Shown piece after piece: positions 17,443-27,200 of a DNA stretch of 64,000 nucleotides. The notes under the pieces are model-generated. The model was given only the letters and a program-made list of their open reading frames with translations, ran no database searches and was not told the origin of the DNA. A program made the translations under genes and the position numbers. The number at the start of each line of letters is the position of its first letter. Position 1 is the first letter of the stretch. The DNA lies in contig NZ_JACBJG010000008.1 of NCBI RefSeq assembly GCF_015910535.1, forward strand, positions 209,424-273,423. Direction: 5' to 3'. Source of the stretch: Saccharomonospora sp. NB11 (lineage in GTDB: Bacteria > Actinomycetota > Actinomycetes > Mycobacteriales > Pseudonocardiaceae).

Positions 17443-19090
17443 GTTCGTCGTCGGGGTCCTCGGCCTCGTGCGGCTCGGCGTTCTCGTCGCGTACGGCCAC
17501 GAGGGCGGCGAGCAGCGTGGTGAGGGGAACGGCGGCGATGATGCCGATGCTGCCCGCCAACGTGCGGACGAGTTCCTGAGCGACGTCCTGCGACTGCAGG
17601 ATCGGGGAGAGACCGACGTCGGCCAACGACGACAACAGCAACAGCGGCAGCGCCGCCCCGGCGTAGGCGAGCACGAGCGTGTTCACCGCCGAGCCGACGT
17701 GCGCGCGGCCGATGCGCAACCCGGCCGCGTAGAGGCTGCGCCAGCTCAGCGCGGGGTTGGCGCGACGCAGTTCCCACACCGCGCTGGCCTGTGCGACGGT
17801 CACGTCATCGAGCACCCCGAGAGCGCCGATGACGATGCCCGCCAGCAGCAGACCACGGGGGTCGAGGTCTCCGCCGAGAGAGCCGATGAGCGAGCTCGTG
17901 TCGGCGTCCAGCCCGGTGAGGTCGGCGGCGGCCGAGAACACGGCCGACAGCACGCCGATGAGCGCGAGACTCGCGATCGTGCCGAGCACCGCCACCGACG
18001 TGCGTGCGGAGACGCCGTGGGTGACGTACAAGGCGAGGAACATGATGAGCCCGGCGGCGGCGATGGCCACCAGCAGGGGATCGCGGCCCGCGAGGATGGC
18101 GGGCAGGACGAACAGGACGATCACGCCGAAGGTGATGCCGAGGGCCACGAGCGAGGCGAGTCCCTGCCAGCGGCCCAACAACAGCACGGCCGCGGCGAAG
18201 AGCACACCCAGCAGCAGGAGCGGGACTCCGCGCTGGAAGTCGCGGATCTGGTACGAGCCGGGGTCCGTGGGCTCGCCTCCGCCGTAGGCCAACACCACCT
18301 CGTCGCCCACGGCGAAGCGAGGACTGCTGGGCTCGATCGGCAGGATCTTGCTGATCGTCGCCCCCTGCCCGGGGCCGTCGTCCAGACGGACGTCCACCGA
18401 CAGGCAACGCTGGTCGTCCGGGTCGGGCTCGCCGACCTGGACCTGCCCCGGTTGGAGACACGGCCCGGCCGCGGCAGCCGTGACCACGCCGTCCACGGGC
18501 GTTCCGGCCGACCCGGCCAGCTCGGGCGCACCCTCCCAGGGGAAGAGCACCCCCACGGCCACGACGGTCGCCAGCGCCAGCGGGGCGAGCAGGGCGAGCA
18601 GGAGGCGTCGGACCTGCCTGGAGGCAGGCGTCGTGTCGCCGTGTCCGTGTCCGTGGCCGTGGCCGACAGACACGGGCGGCGTGCGGGGCCGGTCCTTGTC
18701 GGTGCGCTCGGTCTTCTCCTCCGGCGGTGTCGAGCCACGTCCGGAGTCGGTCGACGGCGGTGGCGGCGTGGCGTCCGACGGCTTTCGCGTCGTCGCGCCC
18801 GCGTCGCGTTCCTCGGACGGCGTGGCCGGTGCGGGGTCGAGTACCCCTGCCACCGAGGACTTCGCGGCCGTCGACCGACGGCCTCCGGCAGGCCGGTCAG
18901 GCCGCTCGCGACCTTCGGCGAGCGGGGTGTCCGGGCGGCGGCGTCGGGGCGTGGCCGGGTCACCGGTCGTGGTCCGGGTCGCCGCACGCGGTCCCGAGGC
19001 GGTCGGGCGGGCTCGGCGACGGGCGGGCGCGGGGTGTTCGGGTCTCACCCGGGGCAGCGGCTCGGTCGGATCGGAGTCGTCGGGGCGCAC
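17411..19090 (-). CDS. YibE/F-like multi-helix membrane protein
   Basis: A 559-residue membrane protein. The first about 160 residues are Pro/Arg/Thr-rich and disordered, ending in a Gly-His run (GHGHGHGHGD). A first helix follows, then an extracytoplasmic domain of about 110 residues with two cysteines, then about seven helices. DPLLVAIAAAGLIMFLALYVTHG and GALGVLDDVTVAQASAV are the conserved YibE/F blocks. Function is unproven in the family. GTG 19090 is 6 nt after CAAGAT, a leaderless-type arrangement. The polar N-terminal extension is unusual in length. Confidence 0.85.
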   Translation of the reverse strand: MRPDDSDPTEPLPRVRPEHPAPARRRARPTASGPRAATRTTTGDPATPRRRRPDTPLAEGRERPDRPAGGRRSTAAKSSVAGVLDPAPATPSEERDAGATTRKPSDATPPPPSTDSGRGSTPPEEKTERTDKDRPRTPPVSVGHGHGHGHGDTTPASRQVRRLLLALLAPLALATVVAVGVLFPWEGAPELAGSAGTPVDGVVTAAAAGPCLQPGQVQVGEPDPDDQRCLSVDVRLDDGPGQGATISKILPIEPSSPRFAVGDEVVLAYGGGEPTDPGSYQIRDFQRGVPLLLLGVLFAAAVLLLGRWQGLASLVALGITFGVIVLFVLPAILAGRDPLLVAIAAAGLIMFLALYVTHGVSARTSVAVLGTIASLALIGVLSAVFSAAADLTGLDADTSSLIGSLGGDLDPRGLLLAGIVIGALGVLDDVTVAQASAVWELRRANPALSWRSLYAAGLRIGRAHVGSAVNTLVLAYAGAALPLLLLSSLADVGLSPILQSQDVAQELVRTLAGSIGIIAAVPLTTLLAALVAVRDENAEPHEAEDPDDELSPPTSPRTG

Positions 19091-19193
19091 CCGGTCATCT
19101 TGCCCGGTTCGCGCTCACCCGCTGTCGACAGCCGGAGGGGCCGGATTCGGATTGGTCTGGATCTCGACGGAACCGGATGGGGGTTCTCCACGT

Positions 19194-19307
19194 CACAGTG
19201 AGCGAGAACGTGCAGAGGCGGCGTGCCGCTCGTCGCGGTGTCCGCACGTCCGGCTGGGGGTCGGACGTGCGGGGCCCGGGTGCGCCGCCCCGTTCTCGCC
19301 GTCACGG
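19194..19307 (+). promoter_or_regulatory. nested inverted repeats in the leader of the thiamine-diphosphate enzyme
   Basis: The 299-bp gap between the divergent starts at 19090 and 19390 has no credible gene. It holds a perfect 11-bp hairpin (19242-19252 with 19262-19272, loop 9 nt). Flanking it are longer imperfect arms (about 19194-19223 with 19283-19307) that share GCGAGAACG/CGTTCTCGC and GGCGGCG/CGCCGCC. The structure ends about 80 nt before the GTG at 19390. It may be a regulator site, an attenuator or a structured leader. It does not match the thiamine riboswitch. Confidence 0.45.
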
Positions 19308-19389
19308 TGTTCCGACGGGCGAAACGTCGTCGTTGCGTTTCCGCCCGTCGCGGGTGAGGCTGCGGGGAACCGACCGGGAAGGACCGACT

Positions 19390-21156
19390 GTGGGTTCCGA
19401 CGTGACGACATCCGAGGTCTCGCCGACCTCCCAGGCCGACACTGGCCACACGACGAGCAGGGCGTTCCTCGAGGCGCTGGCCGAGGGCGGGGTTCGCTAC
19501 GTCTTCAGCAACCTCGGCAGCGACCACCCGGGTGTGCTGGAGGCGTACGCGCAGGCGCGTGTCGAGGGCCGCGAGGACACGCTGCCGGAACTGGTGATCT
19601 GCCCGCACGAGAGCGTGGCGATGGCGGCGGCGATCGGGTACGCGCAGGTCAGTGGCACTCCTCAGGCCGTACTGGTGCACGTCGAGTGCGGCACCCAGAA
19701 CATCGGCGGAATGCTGCACAACGCCGCGAAGGGGCGGGTCGGCGTGCTCATGTACGCGGGCGCGTCGCCCTTCACTCAGGAGGGCGAGCTGTTCGGCAGC
19801 CGCAACGAGTTCATCCAGTGGATCCAGGACGTCCACGACCAGCGTGGCATCGTCCGTGGCTACACGAAGTACGACAACGAGATCCGCACCGGGGCCAACG
19901 TCAAGCAGCTCGTGCACCGGGCACTGCAGTTCGCGAAGAGCTCGCCGCAGGGGCCGGTGTATCTCGTGGGCCCGCGCGAGGTGATGGAGGCGGAGGCGCC
20001 GAGGGAACAGGCCGACGCGGCGCACTTCCCGGCCGTGGCGCCGGAGGCTCTGGCGCCTGCGGCGGTGGAGCGCATCGCCACCGCCCTCGCCGAGGCGCGT
20101 CGGCCGGTGGTCGTGACCTCGTACCTGGGCCGCGACCCCGAGGCGGTTCCCGCGCTCGTCGAGCTCTGCGAGGCCGCGGGCGCCGGGGTGCTCGAATCGG
20201 TGCCCTCCTACGTCAACTTCCCGGCCGACCACCCGCTGCACTGGGGCTTCCAGTGGAATGACCAGAAGCACAACCCGTTGCTCGAAGAGGCCGACGTGGT
20301 GTTGGTGCTGGGCAGCGACGTGCCGTGGATCCCGACGAAGAACCGCCCGAATGCGCAGGCCCGGATCTTCGTGGTCGACGAGGACCCGCTCAAGGAGCAG
20401 ATGCCGCTGTGGCACGTGCCCGCGGAGCTGTTCGCCAAGGCCGACCTCGGCACCGCCGTACGGCAGGTGCGGCAGCGGGTGGCCGAGCTGGCCGACGCCG
20501 ACGACGTCGCCCGGCGTCGGGAACGGGCCGCGGCCGAACACGACCGGCTGTTCGCCGACAAGGCGTCGCGGGAGACCCCCGACGACGACGTGATCACTCC
20601 GGAGTACCTCGTGGCGTGCGTCCGGGAGGCGATCGACGACGACACCCTCGTGCTGACCGAGGCCATCACTCAGTACCCGACGGTGAGCTGGCACCTGCGG
20701 CGCAACCGGCCGGGATCGCTGCTCGGGTCCGGCGGCGGGTCGCTCGGCTGGGCCATCGGCGCGGCGCTCGGCGCGAAGCTCGCCGAGCCGGACCGCACGG
20801 TCGTCTCGCTCGTCGGGGACGGCTCGTATCTGTTCGGGGTGCCGTCGTCGGTGTTCTGGATGGCGCGCCGCTACCAGGCGCCGTCGCTCACGGTCGTGTT
20901 CGACAACAACGGCTGGAACGCGCCCAAGGCGTCCGCGCTCAGCGTGCACCCGGACGGCACGGCGGCCCGTCGTGACGACTTCGGCGTCCACTTCGACGAG
21001 CGGCCCGACCTCCCCGGCATCGCCGAGGCGGCCGGTGGCGCGTGGGGTCGGACGGTGACGGCTCCGACGGAGCTGAAGGACAGTCTCGAAGAGGCGTTGG
21101 CCGCGGTGCGGTCGGGACGGTCGGCGGTCCTCGCCGTCCGAGTTCCCGGACTGTGA
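19390..21156 (+). CDS. thiamine-diphosphate-dependent enzyme (acetolactate synthase family)
   Basis: A 588-residue protein with three domains of the acetolactate synthase/benzoylformate decarboxylase superfamily. Residues about 20-190 bind pyrimidine, with Glu74 in PHESVAMAAAIGYAQ as the cofactor-activating glutamate. A central domain follows (about 215-360), then the diphosphate domain with GDGSYLFGVPSS through FDNNGWN (near 476-510), the GDG-NN metal motif. The substrate cannot be told: no partner small subunit is near, and the usual biosynthetic signature is weak. GTG 19390 has GGGAAGGA 6 nt upstream. An IclR regulator follows, suggesting a catabolic role. Confidence 0.88.
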   Translation: MGSDVTTSEVSPTSQADTGHTTSRAFLEALAEGGVRYVFSNLGSDHPGVLEAYAQARVEGREDTLPELVICPHESVAMAAAIGYAQVSGTPQAVLVHVECGTQNIGGMLHNAAKGRVGVLMYAGASPFTQEGELFGSRNEFIQWIQDVHDQRGIVRGYTKYDNEIRTGANVKQLVHRALQFAKSSPQGPVYLVGPREVMEAEAPREQADAAHFPAVAPEALAPAAVERIATALAEARRPVVVTSYLGRDPEAVPALVELCEAAGAGVLESVPSYVNFPADHPLHWGFQWNDQKHNPLLEEADVVLVLGSDVPWIPTKNRPNAQARIFVVDEDPLKEQMPLWHVPAELFAKADLGTAVRQVRQRVAELADADDVARRRERAAAEHDRLFADKASRETPDDDVITPEYLVACVREAIDDDTLVLTEAITQYPTVSWHLRRNRPGSLLGSGGGSLGWAIGAALGAKLAEPDRTVVSLVGDGSYLFGVPSSVFWMARRYQAPSLTVVFDNNGWNAPKASALSVHPDGTAARRDDFGVHFDERPDLPGIAEAAGGAWGRTVTAPTELKDSLEEALAAVRSGRSAVLAVRVPGL

Positions 21157-21201
21157 CGTCCTTTTCGGCCTGAACGTGCCCGCTCGCCGCGGTGAGGCTC
21201 G

Positions 21202-21207
21202 TACTAT
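21202..21207 (+). promoter_or_regulatory. leaderless-type -10 for the IclR gene
   Basis: TACTAT ends exactly 8 nt before GTG 21216. It supports that start over the in-frame GTG at 21192, which would lie upstream of the box. Confidence 0.5.
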
Positions 21208-21215
21208 CTCGCACC

Positions 21216-21989
21216 GTGGATGGGGAGACGAGACAGCCCGCGGAGGCGCGGTCCCGGTCGGTGCTCGCTCGTGGGTTGTCGTTGTTGGACGCGTTCGGGT
21301 CGGGCGAACCGGAGCTGACCCTCGCCGAGATCTCCGCGCGGACGGGCCTGCCCAAGCCGACGGCCCACCGGCTGCTCGGCGACCTCGTGGAGTGGGGCGC
21401 GATCGAGAAGTCCGCGCCCGGTCACTACCGGCTGGCCACGAAGTTGTTCTGGCTGGGGCAGCTCGTCCCCGTGCACCGCGTGTTGCGCGATGCGGCGTTG
21501 CCGCATCTGGAACGCCTGCACGAGGTGAGCGGCGAGAACGTGAACCTCGCCGTCCCGGACAGCGCCTACTCGCTGTTCGTCGAGCGCGTCACCGGACGTG
21601 ACGCGATGCCGCTCGCGGTGCGGGTGGGCGCGCGCATGATGTCGCACTGCGCGGCGACCGGGAAGGTGTTCCTGGCCTGGGGAGGTCGGGAGCGGTTCCG
21701 GCAGCTCATGAGTCTCGGGCTGACGCGGTACACCGCCCGCACCATCGTGGCGCCGGGCCTGCTCCATCGGGAGCTGGAGCGGGTGAAGGAGCGGGGCGTC
21801 GCCATCACCTATGAGGAGGCCGAGCCCGGCGTGGCCGCCGTCGCCGCCCCCGTGTACGGCAGGGGCGGCCGGGTGGTGGCGGCGTTGTCGGTGACGGGCC
21901 GTGCCCAGACACTCGACCTCGAACGCTTCGGACACGCCGTGCGGGCCGCCGCCACCGCGGTGTCGGCCGGTCTGCCCAGCGGAGTGTGA
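21216..21989 (+). CDS. IclR-family transcriptional regulator
   Basis: A 257-residue regulator with an N-terminal winged helix ([24 protein letters not shown], about 33-56) and a C-terminal ligand-binding domain (from about 90; [13 protein letters not shown] and [17 protein letters not shown] are typical). IclR proteins usually sense a catabolic intermediate. It lies 59 nt after the thiamine-diphosphate enzyme on the same strand and has its own leaderless-type promoter, so it probably controls that enzyme. The effector is unknown. Confidence 0.93.
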   Translation: MDGETRQPAEARSRSVLARGLSLLDAFGSGEPELTLAEISARTGLPKPTAHRLLGDLVEWGAIEKSAPGHYRLATKLFWLGQLVPVHRVLRDAALPHLERLHEVSGENVNLAVPDSAYSLFVERVTGRDAMPLAVRVGARMMSHCAATGKVFLAWGGRERFRQLMSLGLTRYTARTIVAPGLLHRELERVKERGVAITYEEAEPGVAAVAAPVYGRGGRVVAALSVTGRAQTLDLERFGHAVRAAATAVSAGLPSGV

Positions 21990-22188
21990 CGCCGACCCGG
22001 CTCACCCGGTGGGAGTAGGGACTCCGCGGCCGGGAAGCCTGGTGGCGACCGCACCGGTTGCATTGGCTAACCTGTGCTGTCGGTGGCTGACGCCTTCGGC
22101 GACGGGTGCCGGGCACCGTGTCCCGGCCCGCGAGAAGCACCGCCGACCACCACCGCACCCGAACCACCACTCGAGAGGATCTCGCGAA

Positions 22189-23964
22189 GTGCTTCGCACT
22201 CACGACGCCGGCGCGCTGCGCGCCGAGCACGTTGGCCAGACAGTCACCCTGACCGGTTGGGTGGCCCGGCGGCGCGATCACGGCGGTGTGATCTTCATCG
22301 ATCTCCGGGACGCGAGCGGCGTCGCGCAGGTGGTCTTCCGCGAGGGCGAGATGGCCGAGCGGGCTCACGCACTGCGTTCCGAGTACTGCCTGAAGGTCAC
22401 CGGCGAGGTCTCCCGGCGTCCCGAGGGCAACGAGAACCCGGACATTTCCACCGGCGACATCGAGGTGCTCGTCACCGAGCTGGAGGTGCTGTCGGAGTCG
22501 GCGGTCCTGCCCTTCCCGATCGACGAGCGGCTGGAGGTCGGCGAGGAGACGCGCCTGCGCTACCGCTACCTCGACCTGCGGCGCAACGGCCCGGCTCAGA
22601 TCATGCGCCTGCGCAGCGAGGTCAACCGCGTCGCCCGTGAGGTGCTGCACCGGCACGGCTTCCTCGAGATCGAGACGCCGACCATGACCCGCTCGACGCC
22701 CGAGGGCGCCCGTGACTTCTTGGTGCCCGCTCGGTTGAAGCCCGGCTCCTGGTATGCCCTGCCGCAGTCGCCGCAGCTGTTCAAGCAGCTGCTCATGGTC
22801 GGCGGCATGGAGCGCTACTACCAGATCGCCCGCTGCTACCGCGACGAGGACTTCCGCGCCGACCGGCAGCCCGAGTTCACCCAGCTCGACATCGAGATGA
22901 GCTTCGTCGAGCAGGACGACGTCATCGCGCTGGCCGAGGACGTGCTGTCGTCCCTGTGGAAGCTCGCCGGGGCCGAGGTCACCACCCCGTTCCGCCGCAT
23001 GACCTACGCCGAGGCGATGAGCAAGTACGGCTCCGACAAGCCCGACCTGCGGTTCGGGCTGGAGCTCGTGGAACTCACCGACTTCTTCGCCGACACGCCG
23101 TTCCGTGTCTTCCAGGCCCCGTACGTCGGTGCCGTGGTCATGCCGGGCGGCGCCGACCAGCCGCGCCGCACGCTCGACGCGTGGCAGGAGTGGGCCCGGC
23201 AGCGTGGCCACAAGGGCCTCGCGTACGTGCTCGTGGGCGAGGACGGCACGCTCGGCGGTCCGGTCGCCAAGAACCTGTCGGAGACCGAGCGCGCGAACCT
23301 CGCCGAGGCCGCGGGCGCCAAGCCGGGCGACTGCATCTTCTTCGCCGCGGGCAAGCCGAAGGACGCGCGTCAGCTCCTGGGCATGGCGCGGGTGGAGATC
23401 GCCGAGCGGCTCGGCATGATCGACGAGAACGCCTGGTCGTTCGTGTGGGTCGTCGACTTCCCCCTGTTCGAGGCGGCCGAGGACAGCGACGACGTCTCCG
23501 TCGGCGGCGGCAAGTGGACCGCGTTGCACCACGCGTTCACCTCGCCCACGCCCGAGTGGATCGACAAGTTCGAGCAGGACCCGGGCAACGCGAAGGCCTA
23601 CGCCTACGACATCGTCTGCAACGGCAACGAGATCGGTGGCGGCTCGATCCGTATCCACCGGGCCGACGTGCAGAAGCGCGTGTTCGAGGTCATGGGCCTG
23701 TCCGAGGAGGAGGCGCAGGAGAAGTTCGGCTTCCTGCTCGACGCCTTCCAGTTCGGTCCTCCGCCGCACGGCGGCATCGCCTTCGGGTGGGACCGCATCG
23801 TCATGCTGCTGTCCGGAGCCGAGTCGCTGCGTGAGGTGATCGCCTTCCCGAAGACCGGCGGCGGCTACGACCCGCTGACGGGCGCTCCCGCCCCGATCAC
23901 CGCGCAGCAGCGTAAGGAGGCGGGCGTCGACGCGAAGCCGCCGGCGCCGACGAAGCAGGGCTGA
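22189..23964 (+). CDS. aspS: aspartyl-tRNA synthetase
   Basis: Charges tRNA-Asp. The 591-residue product has the length and layout of the bacterial type: OB-fold anticodon domain (about 15-105), class II core with motif 2 [22 protein letters not shown], an inserted GAD domain (about 300-420), and motif 3 [16 protein letters not shown] 22189 follows GAGAGGA by about 9 nt. Whether it also charges tRNA-Asn depends on gatCAB and asnS elsewhere. The 199 bp upstream contains no T-box or other recognised leader. Confidence 0.96.
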   Translation: MLRTHDAGALRAEHVGQTVTLTGWVARRRDHGGVIFIDLRDASGVAQVVFREGEMAERAHALRSEYCLKVTGEVSRRPEGNENPDISTGDIEVLVTELEVLSESAVLPFPIDERLEVGEETRLRYRYLDLRRNGPAQIMRLRSEVNRVAREVLHRHGFLEIETPTMTRSTPEGARDFLVPARLKPGSWYALPQSPQLFKQLLMVGGMERYYQIARCYRDEDFRADRQPEFTQLDIEMSFVEQDDVIALAEDVLSSLWKLAGAEVTTPFRRMTYAEAMSKYGSDKPDLRFGLELVELTDFFADTPFRVFQAPYVGAVVMPGGADQPRRTLDAWQEWARQRGHKGLAYVLVGEDGTLGGPVAKNLSETERANLAEAAGAKPGDCIFFAAGKPKDARQLLGMARVEIAERLGMIDENAWSFVWVVDFPLFEAAEDSDDVSVGGGKWTALHHAFTSPTPEWIDKFEQDPGNAKAYAYDIVCNGNEIGGGSIRIHRADVQKRVFEVMGLSEEEAQEKFGFLLDAFQFGPPPHGGIAFGWDRIVMLLSGAESLREVIAFPKTGGGYDPLTGAPAPITAQQRKEAGVDAKPPAPTKQG

Positions 23965-24047
23965 GCAGACCGCAGACCGCACCGCGAGTGGGCGCGACCC
24001 CGGCGTGTCAGCCGATTGCCGTGTGGTGGCGCCCACACGTCGACTAG

Positions 24048-24053
24048 TAGGGT
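24048..24053 (+). promoter_or_regulatory. leaderless-type -10 for the kinase-like gene
   Basis: TAGGGT ends 8 nt before ATG 24062. Confidence 0.5.
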
Positions 24054-24061
24054 CGAAGACG

Positions 24062-25264
24062 ATGATTCTGGATGCCTCCTCCACCGACGACGCATCGCTC
24101 GGTGCAGGAGCCGAGCCGTCTCCGGTCGCGCACGCCGTGGCGACCGCCGAAGCCATTCTCGGACAACGGTTCGGCAGCGCGATCCCTCTGGCGGAGCCGG
24201 AGGACCTCGCAGGCAGCGGTCCCGCCGCGGTGGTCAGGGCGCGGGTCGCCGCCTCGGCGTTCTCGCTGCCGCGCACGGTGGTGGTGAAGCACTACCCGGG
24301 CGGGCAGGCGGACGACTCGTTCGCCCGGGAGGCGGCGAGCTATCAGCTCTTTACCGCGTTGCCGACCGAGGACCGGGTGTGCCCCGAGCTGTTGGCCCAC
24401 GACGGGGACAAGCGGGTGCTCGTGATCGAGGACCTCGGGCGCGCGCCGACCCTGGAGGACAAGCTGCGGGGCTCGGACAGCCGGGCGGCCGAGACGGCGC
24501 TGCTGTCCTGGGCTCGCTCCCTCGGTCGCATCCACGCCAGCACCGCTAGCCGTGAGGCGGACTTCCACGCGTTGCTGCGGCGTCTCAGCGGCAAGCCGCG
24601 TGGCGACGGCGAGGCGGGGTATCTCGACGGCGAGGAGCTGGTGCCGCTCGCGGCGGTGGCGGAGCTGCCCGCCCTGCTGCACGACTCGTTCGGCGTGAGC
24701 ACGTCCGAGGCCGTGCTGGACGCCGTCGAGCGCGCCGCCGACAACGCGAGGTCCGTCTCGTACCGGGCGTTCTCCCCCGTGGACCTGTGGCCGGACAACA
24801 ACCTGATCACCGGTGCCGGGGTGCGGTTCCTCGACTTCGAACACGGCCGTATCCGCAACGCACTGGCCGACGTCGCCCACCTGCGGGTGCCGTTCGCGTC
24901 CAGTCCGCAGCCGCTCGCGCTGCCCGCCGGGCTGAGTGAGGCCATGATCGCGGCGTGGCGGGCCGAGGTCGTCGAGCTGTGGCCCTCGCTGGCCGACGAC
25001 GACCTGTTGTCGGCCTACACGTTGGGTGCGCAACTGGTCCTCACGTGGTTGTCGACGTGGCGGGCGCTGCCACGGCTGGGGTCGAAGAAGGCGGGCCCGA
25101 CGAGCCGGGCCGCCGCTCTCGTGACCTGGTGGCGTGACCTGGCCACTCGTGCGAGTCAGGCCGGGGACGGCGCGGTCGCCGAGCATGCCTCGGACGTGGC
25201 GGAAGCCCTCGACGCGCGCTTCGGGCCGGGTCTGCAGCTCGCGCTGTACCCGGCGTTCCGGTGA
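24062..25264 (+). CDS. aminoglycoside phosphotransferase/choline kinase-fold protein
   Basis: A 400-residue soluble protein. TVVVKHYPGG supplies the ATP-contacting lysine, LVIEDLG the hinge, and FSPVDLWPDNNLIT the Brenner-type catalytic motif in diverged form (HxDxxxxN reads SPVDLWPDN, with Asp and Asn kept), followed by FLDFEHG for metal binding. This suggests a small-molecule kinase, substrate unknown. The histidine usually before the catalytic Asp is replaced. ATG 24062 is 8 nt after a -10 box. It lies alone between aspS and rarA. Confidence 0.78.
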   Translation: MILDASSTDDASLGAGAEPSPVAHAVATAEAILGQRFGSAIPLAEPEDLAGSGPAAVVRARVAASAFSLPRTVVVKHYPGGQADDSFAREAASYQLFTALPTEDRVCPELLAHDGDKRVLVIEDLGRAPTLEDKLRGSDSRAAETALLSWARSLGRIHASTASREADFHALLRRLSGKPRGDGEAGYLDGEELVPLAAVAELPALLHDSFGVSTSEAVLDAVERAADNARSVSYRAFSPVDLWPDNNLITGAGVRFLDFEHGRIRNALADVAHLRVPFASSPQPLALPAGLSEAMIAAWRAEVVELWPSLADDDLLSAYTLGAQLVLTWLSTWRALPRLGSKKAGPTSRAAALVTWWRDLATRASQAGDGAVAEHASDVAEALDARFGPGLQLALYPAFR

Positions 25265-25345
25265 GGGTCGCTCGGTCCCGGTGACGACCTCGGGGTGCCG
25301 GCCGTCGCGCTTCGTGCTCGCTGCCGCCGTGTCCGTCCCTCCGGT

Positions 25346-25351
25346 TACGGT
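25346..25351 (+). promoter_or_regulatory. leaderless-type -10 for rarA
   Basis: TACGGT ends 6 nt before GTG 25358. Confidence 0.45.
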
Positions 25352-25357
25352 CGAGGG

Positions 25358-26728
25358 GTGCACCAGGACGAACTCTTCAGGGTGAATCCCACCGTCTCCG
25401 AGCCTGCTCCGGAGGCCCCTGTGGCGGACATTCCGCCGAACGCGCCGCTCGCGGCGCGGATGCGGCCCCGTTCGCTCGACGAGGTGGTCGGGCAGCAGCA
25501 CCTGCTGGCGGAGGGCGCGCCACTGCGCCGACTGGTGGAGGGAGCGACCCCGGCGTCGGTTCTGCTGTACGGGCCACCCGGGACGGGTAAGACCACGCTC
25601 GCGAACCTCGTGTCCACCGCCACGGGGCGTCGGTTCGTGGCGCTGTCGGCCCTCTCGGCGGGCGTGAAGGAAGTCAGGGGCGTCATCGAAGAGGCCCGTC
25701 GGCGACGCGCCTACGCCACCGAGGACACGGTGTTGTTCATCGACGAGGTGCATCGGTTCTCCAAGACACAGCAGGACGCGTTGCTCGGCGCGGTGGAGGA
25801 CCGCACCGTACTGCTCGTCGCGGCGACCACGGAGAACCCGTCCTTCTCGGTGGTGGCGCCTCTGCTGTCGCGGTCACTGGTGCTGCAACTGCGTCCGCTC
25901 ACCGACGACGACGTCGCCGCGCTCATCAGGCGTGCGGTCGCCGACGAACGGGGACTCGGCGGTGCCGTGCGGGTCGCCGACGACGCGGTGGCGCACCTGG
26001 TCCGCCTCGCGGCGGGGGACGCGCGCCGGGCGTTGACCGCGCTGGAGGCGGCGGCCGAGGCCGCCACGGTGACCTCCCCGGAGAACCCCGTCGTCGACCT
26101 GGCCACCGTGGAGTCCACCGTGGACAAGGCCGCGGTGCGCTACGACCGCGACGGTGACCAGCACTACGACGTCGTGAGCGCCTTCATCAAGTCCATCCGC
26201 GGCTCCGACGTCGACGCGGCACTGCACTACCTCGCCCGCATGATCGACGCGGGGGAGGACCCCCGGTTCATCGCCCGGCGGCTCATCGTCCACGCGAGCG
26301 AGGACATCGGACTGGCCGATCCCACGGCCCTCCAGGCCGCCGTGGCCGCGGCACAGGCTGTGCAGCTCATCGGCATGCCGGAGGGGCGGCTGCCCCTCGC
26401 ACAGGCGACCGTGCACCTCGCCACGGCGCCGAAGTCGAACGCCGTCATCACCGCGGTGGACGCGGCGCTGGCCGACGTCCGCAGGGGTGGGGTGGGGACC
26501 GTGCCCCCGCACCTGCGCGACGGGCACTACTCGGGCGCCGCCGCGCTGGGCAACGCCCAGGGGTACCGCTATCCGCACAACGTGCCCGAGGGCGTGCTCG
26601 CGCAGCAGTACCCGCCGGACGAGTTGGTGGGCCGCGACTACTACCAGCCGAGTCGCCACGGCGCGGAGCGCACGCTCCACGAGCGTGTGCCCAGGCTGCG
26701 GCGCACGATACGGGGAGGCGGTCGGTAG
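25358..26728 (+). CDS. rarA: replication-associated recombination AAA+ ATPase RarA
   Basis: RarA (MgsA) acts at stalled replication forks and on single-strand ends. The 456-residue protein has Walker [14 protein letters not shown], Walker [20 protein letters not shown], sensor 1 [10 protein letters not shown], and the C-terminal tetramerisation part with [13 protein letters not shown] 25358 is favoured by the -10 box 6 nt upstream. The gene precedes two envelope proteins and alaS, broadly as in mycobacteria. Confidence 0.94.
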   Translation: MHQDELFRVNPTVSEPAPEAPVADIPPNAPLAARMRPRSLDEVVGQQHLLAEGAPLRRLVEGATPASVLLYGPPGTGKTTLANLVSTATGRRFVALSALSAGVKEVRGVIEEARRRRAYATEDTVLFIDEVHRFSKTQQDALLGAVEDRTVLLVAATTENPSFSVVAPLLSRSLVLQLRPLTDDDVAALIRRAVADERGLGGAVRVADDAVAHLVRLAAGDARRALTALEAAAEAATVTSPENPVVDLATVESTVDKAAVRYDRDGDQHYDVVSAFIKSIRGSDVDAALHYLARMIDAGEDPRFIARRLIVHASEDIGLADPTALQAAVAAAQAVQLIGMPEGRLPLAQATVHLATAPKSNAVITAVDAALADVRRGGVGTVPPHLRDGHYSGAAALGNAQGYRYPHNVPEGVLAQQYPPDELVGRDYYQPSRHGAERTLHERVPRLRRTIRGGGR

Positions 26729-26745
26729 CGATCGACGACGCGCGG

Positions 26746-26751
26746 TAGCCT
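26746..26751 (+). promoter_or_regulatory. -10 element for the DUF948 gene pair
   Basis: TAGCCT lies 44 nt upstream of the GTG at 26796, with GAGGAGGG (26785-26792) as ribosome site. Confidence 0.4.
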
Positions 26752-26795
26752 GACGGCCAATCCTGGTGGTCACACAATTCTTTCGAGGAGGGCAC

Positions 26796-27200
26796 GTGTC
26801 GGCAGGGCAGATCGCCGCGCTGATCGCCGCAGGCGCCTTCGTGCTGCTGGTGTTGTTCCTGGCGATCGCGTTGGTCAAGCTCGGCCGCACGCTGGACGAG
26901 GCCACGATCGCGATTCGCAAGGCCCACGAGAACACCGACCCGATCCTCACCGGCGCCAACGAGACGATCACCCACGTCAACACCCAGTTGGAACGGGTGG
27001 ACGGCATCACGGCCAACGCGCAGGCCGTGTCCGGCAACGTCTCCGCCCTGTCGTCGGTGTTCACGGCCACGCTCGGCGGTCCGCTGGTCAAGACGGCGGC
27101 GCTGTCGTACGGCATCAGCAAGGCGCTGCGGGCGCGGCGCCGCAAGGCCGAGGAGGGCAAGCACTCCCGCCGAGCGAGGAAGAAGGGTGGTAGGCGATGA
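26796..27200 (+). CDS. DUF948-type membrane protein
   Basis: A 134-residue protein with one N-terminal helix (VSAGQIAALIAAGAFVLLVL), then a long helical segment (LGRTLDEATIAIRKAHENTD to LERVDGITANAQAVS) likely to form a coiled coil, and a very basic tail (RARRRKAEEGKHSRRARKKG). The layout matches DUF948, a general-stress-type family of unknown role. GAGGAGGG lies just upstream of GTG 26796. It overlaps the next gene by ATGA. Confidence 0.82.
   Translation: MSAGQIAALIAAGAFVLLVLFLAIALVKLGRTLDEATIAIRKAHENTDPILTGANETITHVNTQLERVDGITANAQAVSGNVSALSSVFTATLGGPLVKTAALSYGISKALRARRRKAEEGKHSRRARKKGGRR

Noticed and set aside
19194..19389. Thiamine (THI-box) riboswitch ahead of the thiamine-diphosphate enzyme
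   Set aside because: The conserved CUGAGA and ACCUGA elements are absent. The enzyme uses the cofactor but does not make it.
21990..22188. Cobalamin-riboswitch-like string (GGGAAGCCTGGTG) upstream of aspS
   Set aside because: There is no B12 box (GCCACTG-type), the paired arms are missing, and aspS is not a cobalamin-related gene. Chance similarity.
23988..24036. Terminator after aspS (arms GTGGGCGC and GCGCCCAC)
   Set aside because: The 8-bp arms are 33 nt apart with no compact stem; too weak to list as a terminator, though it is the only candidate there.
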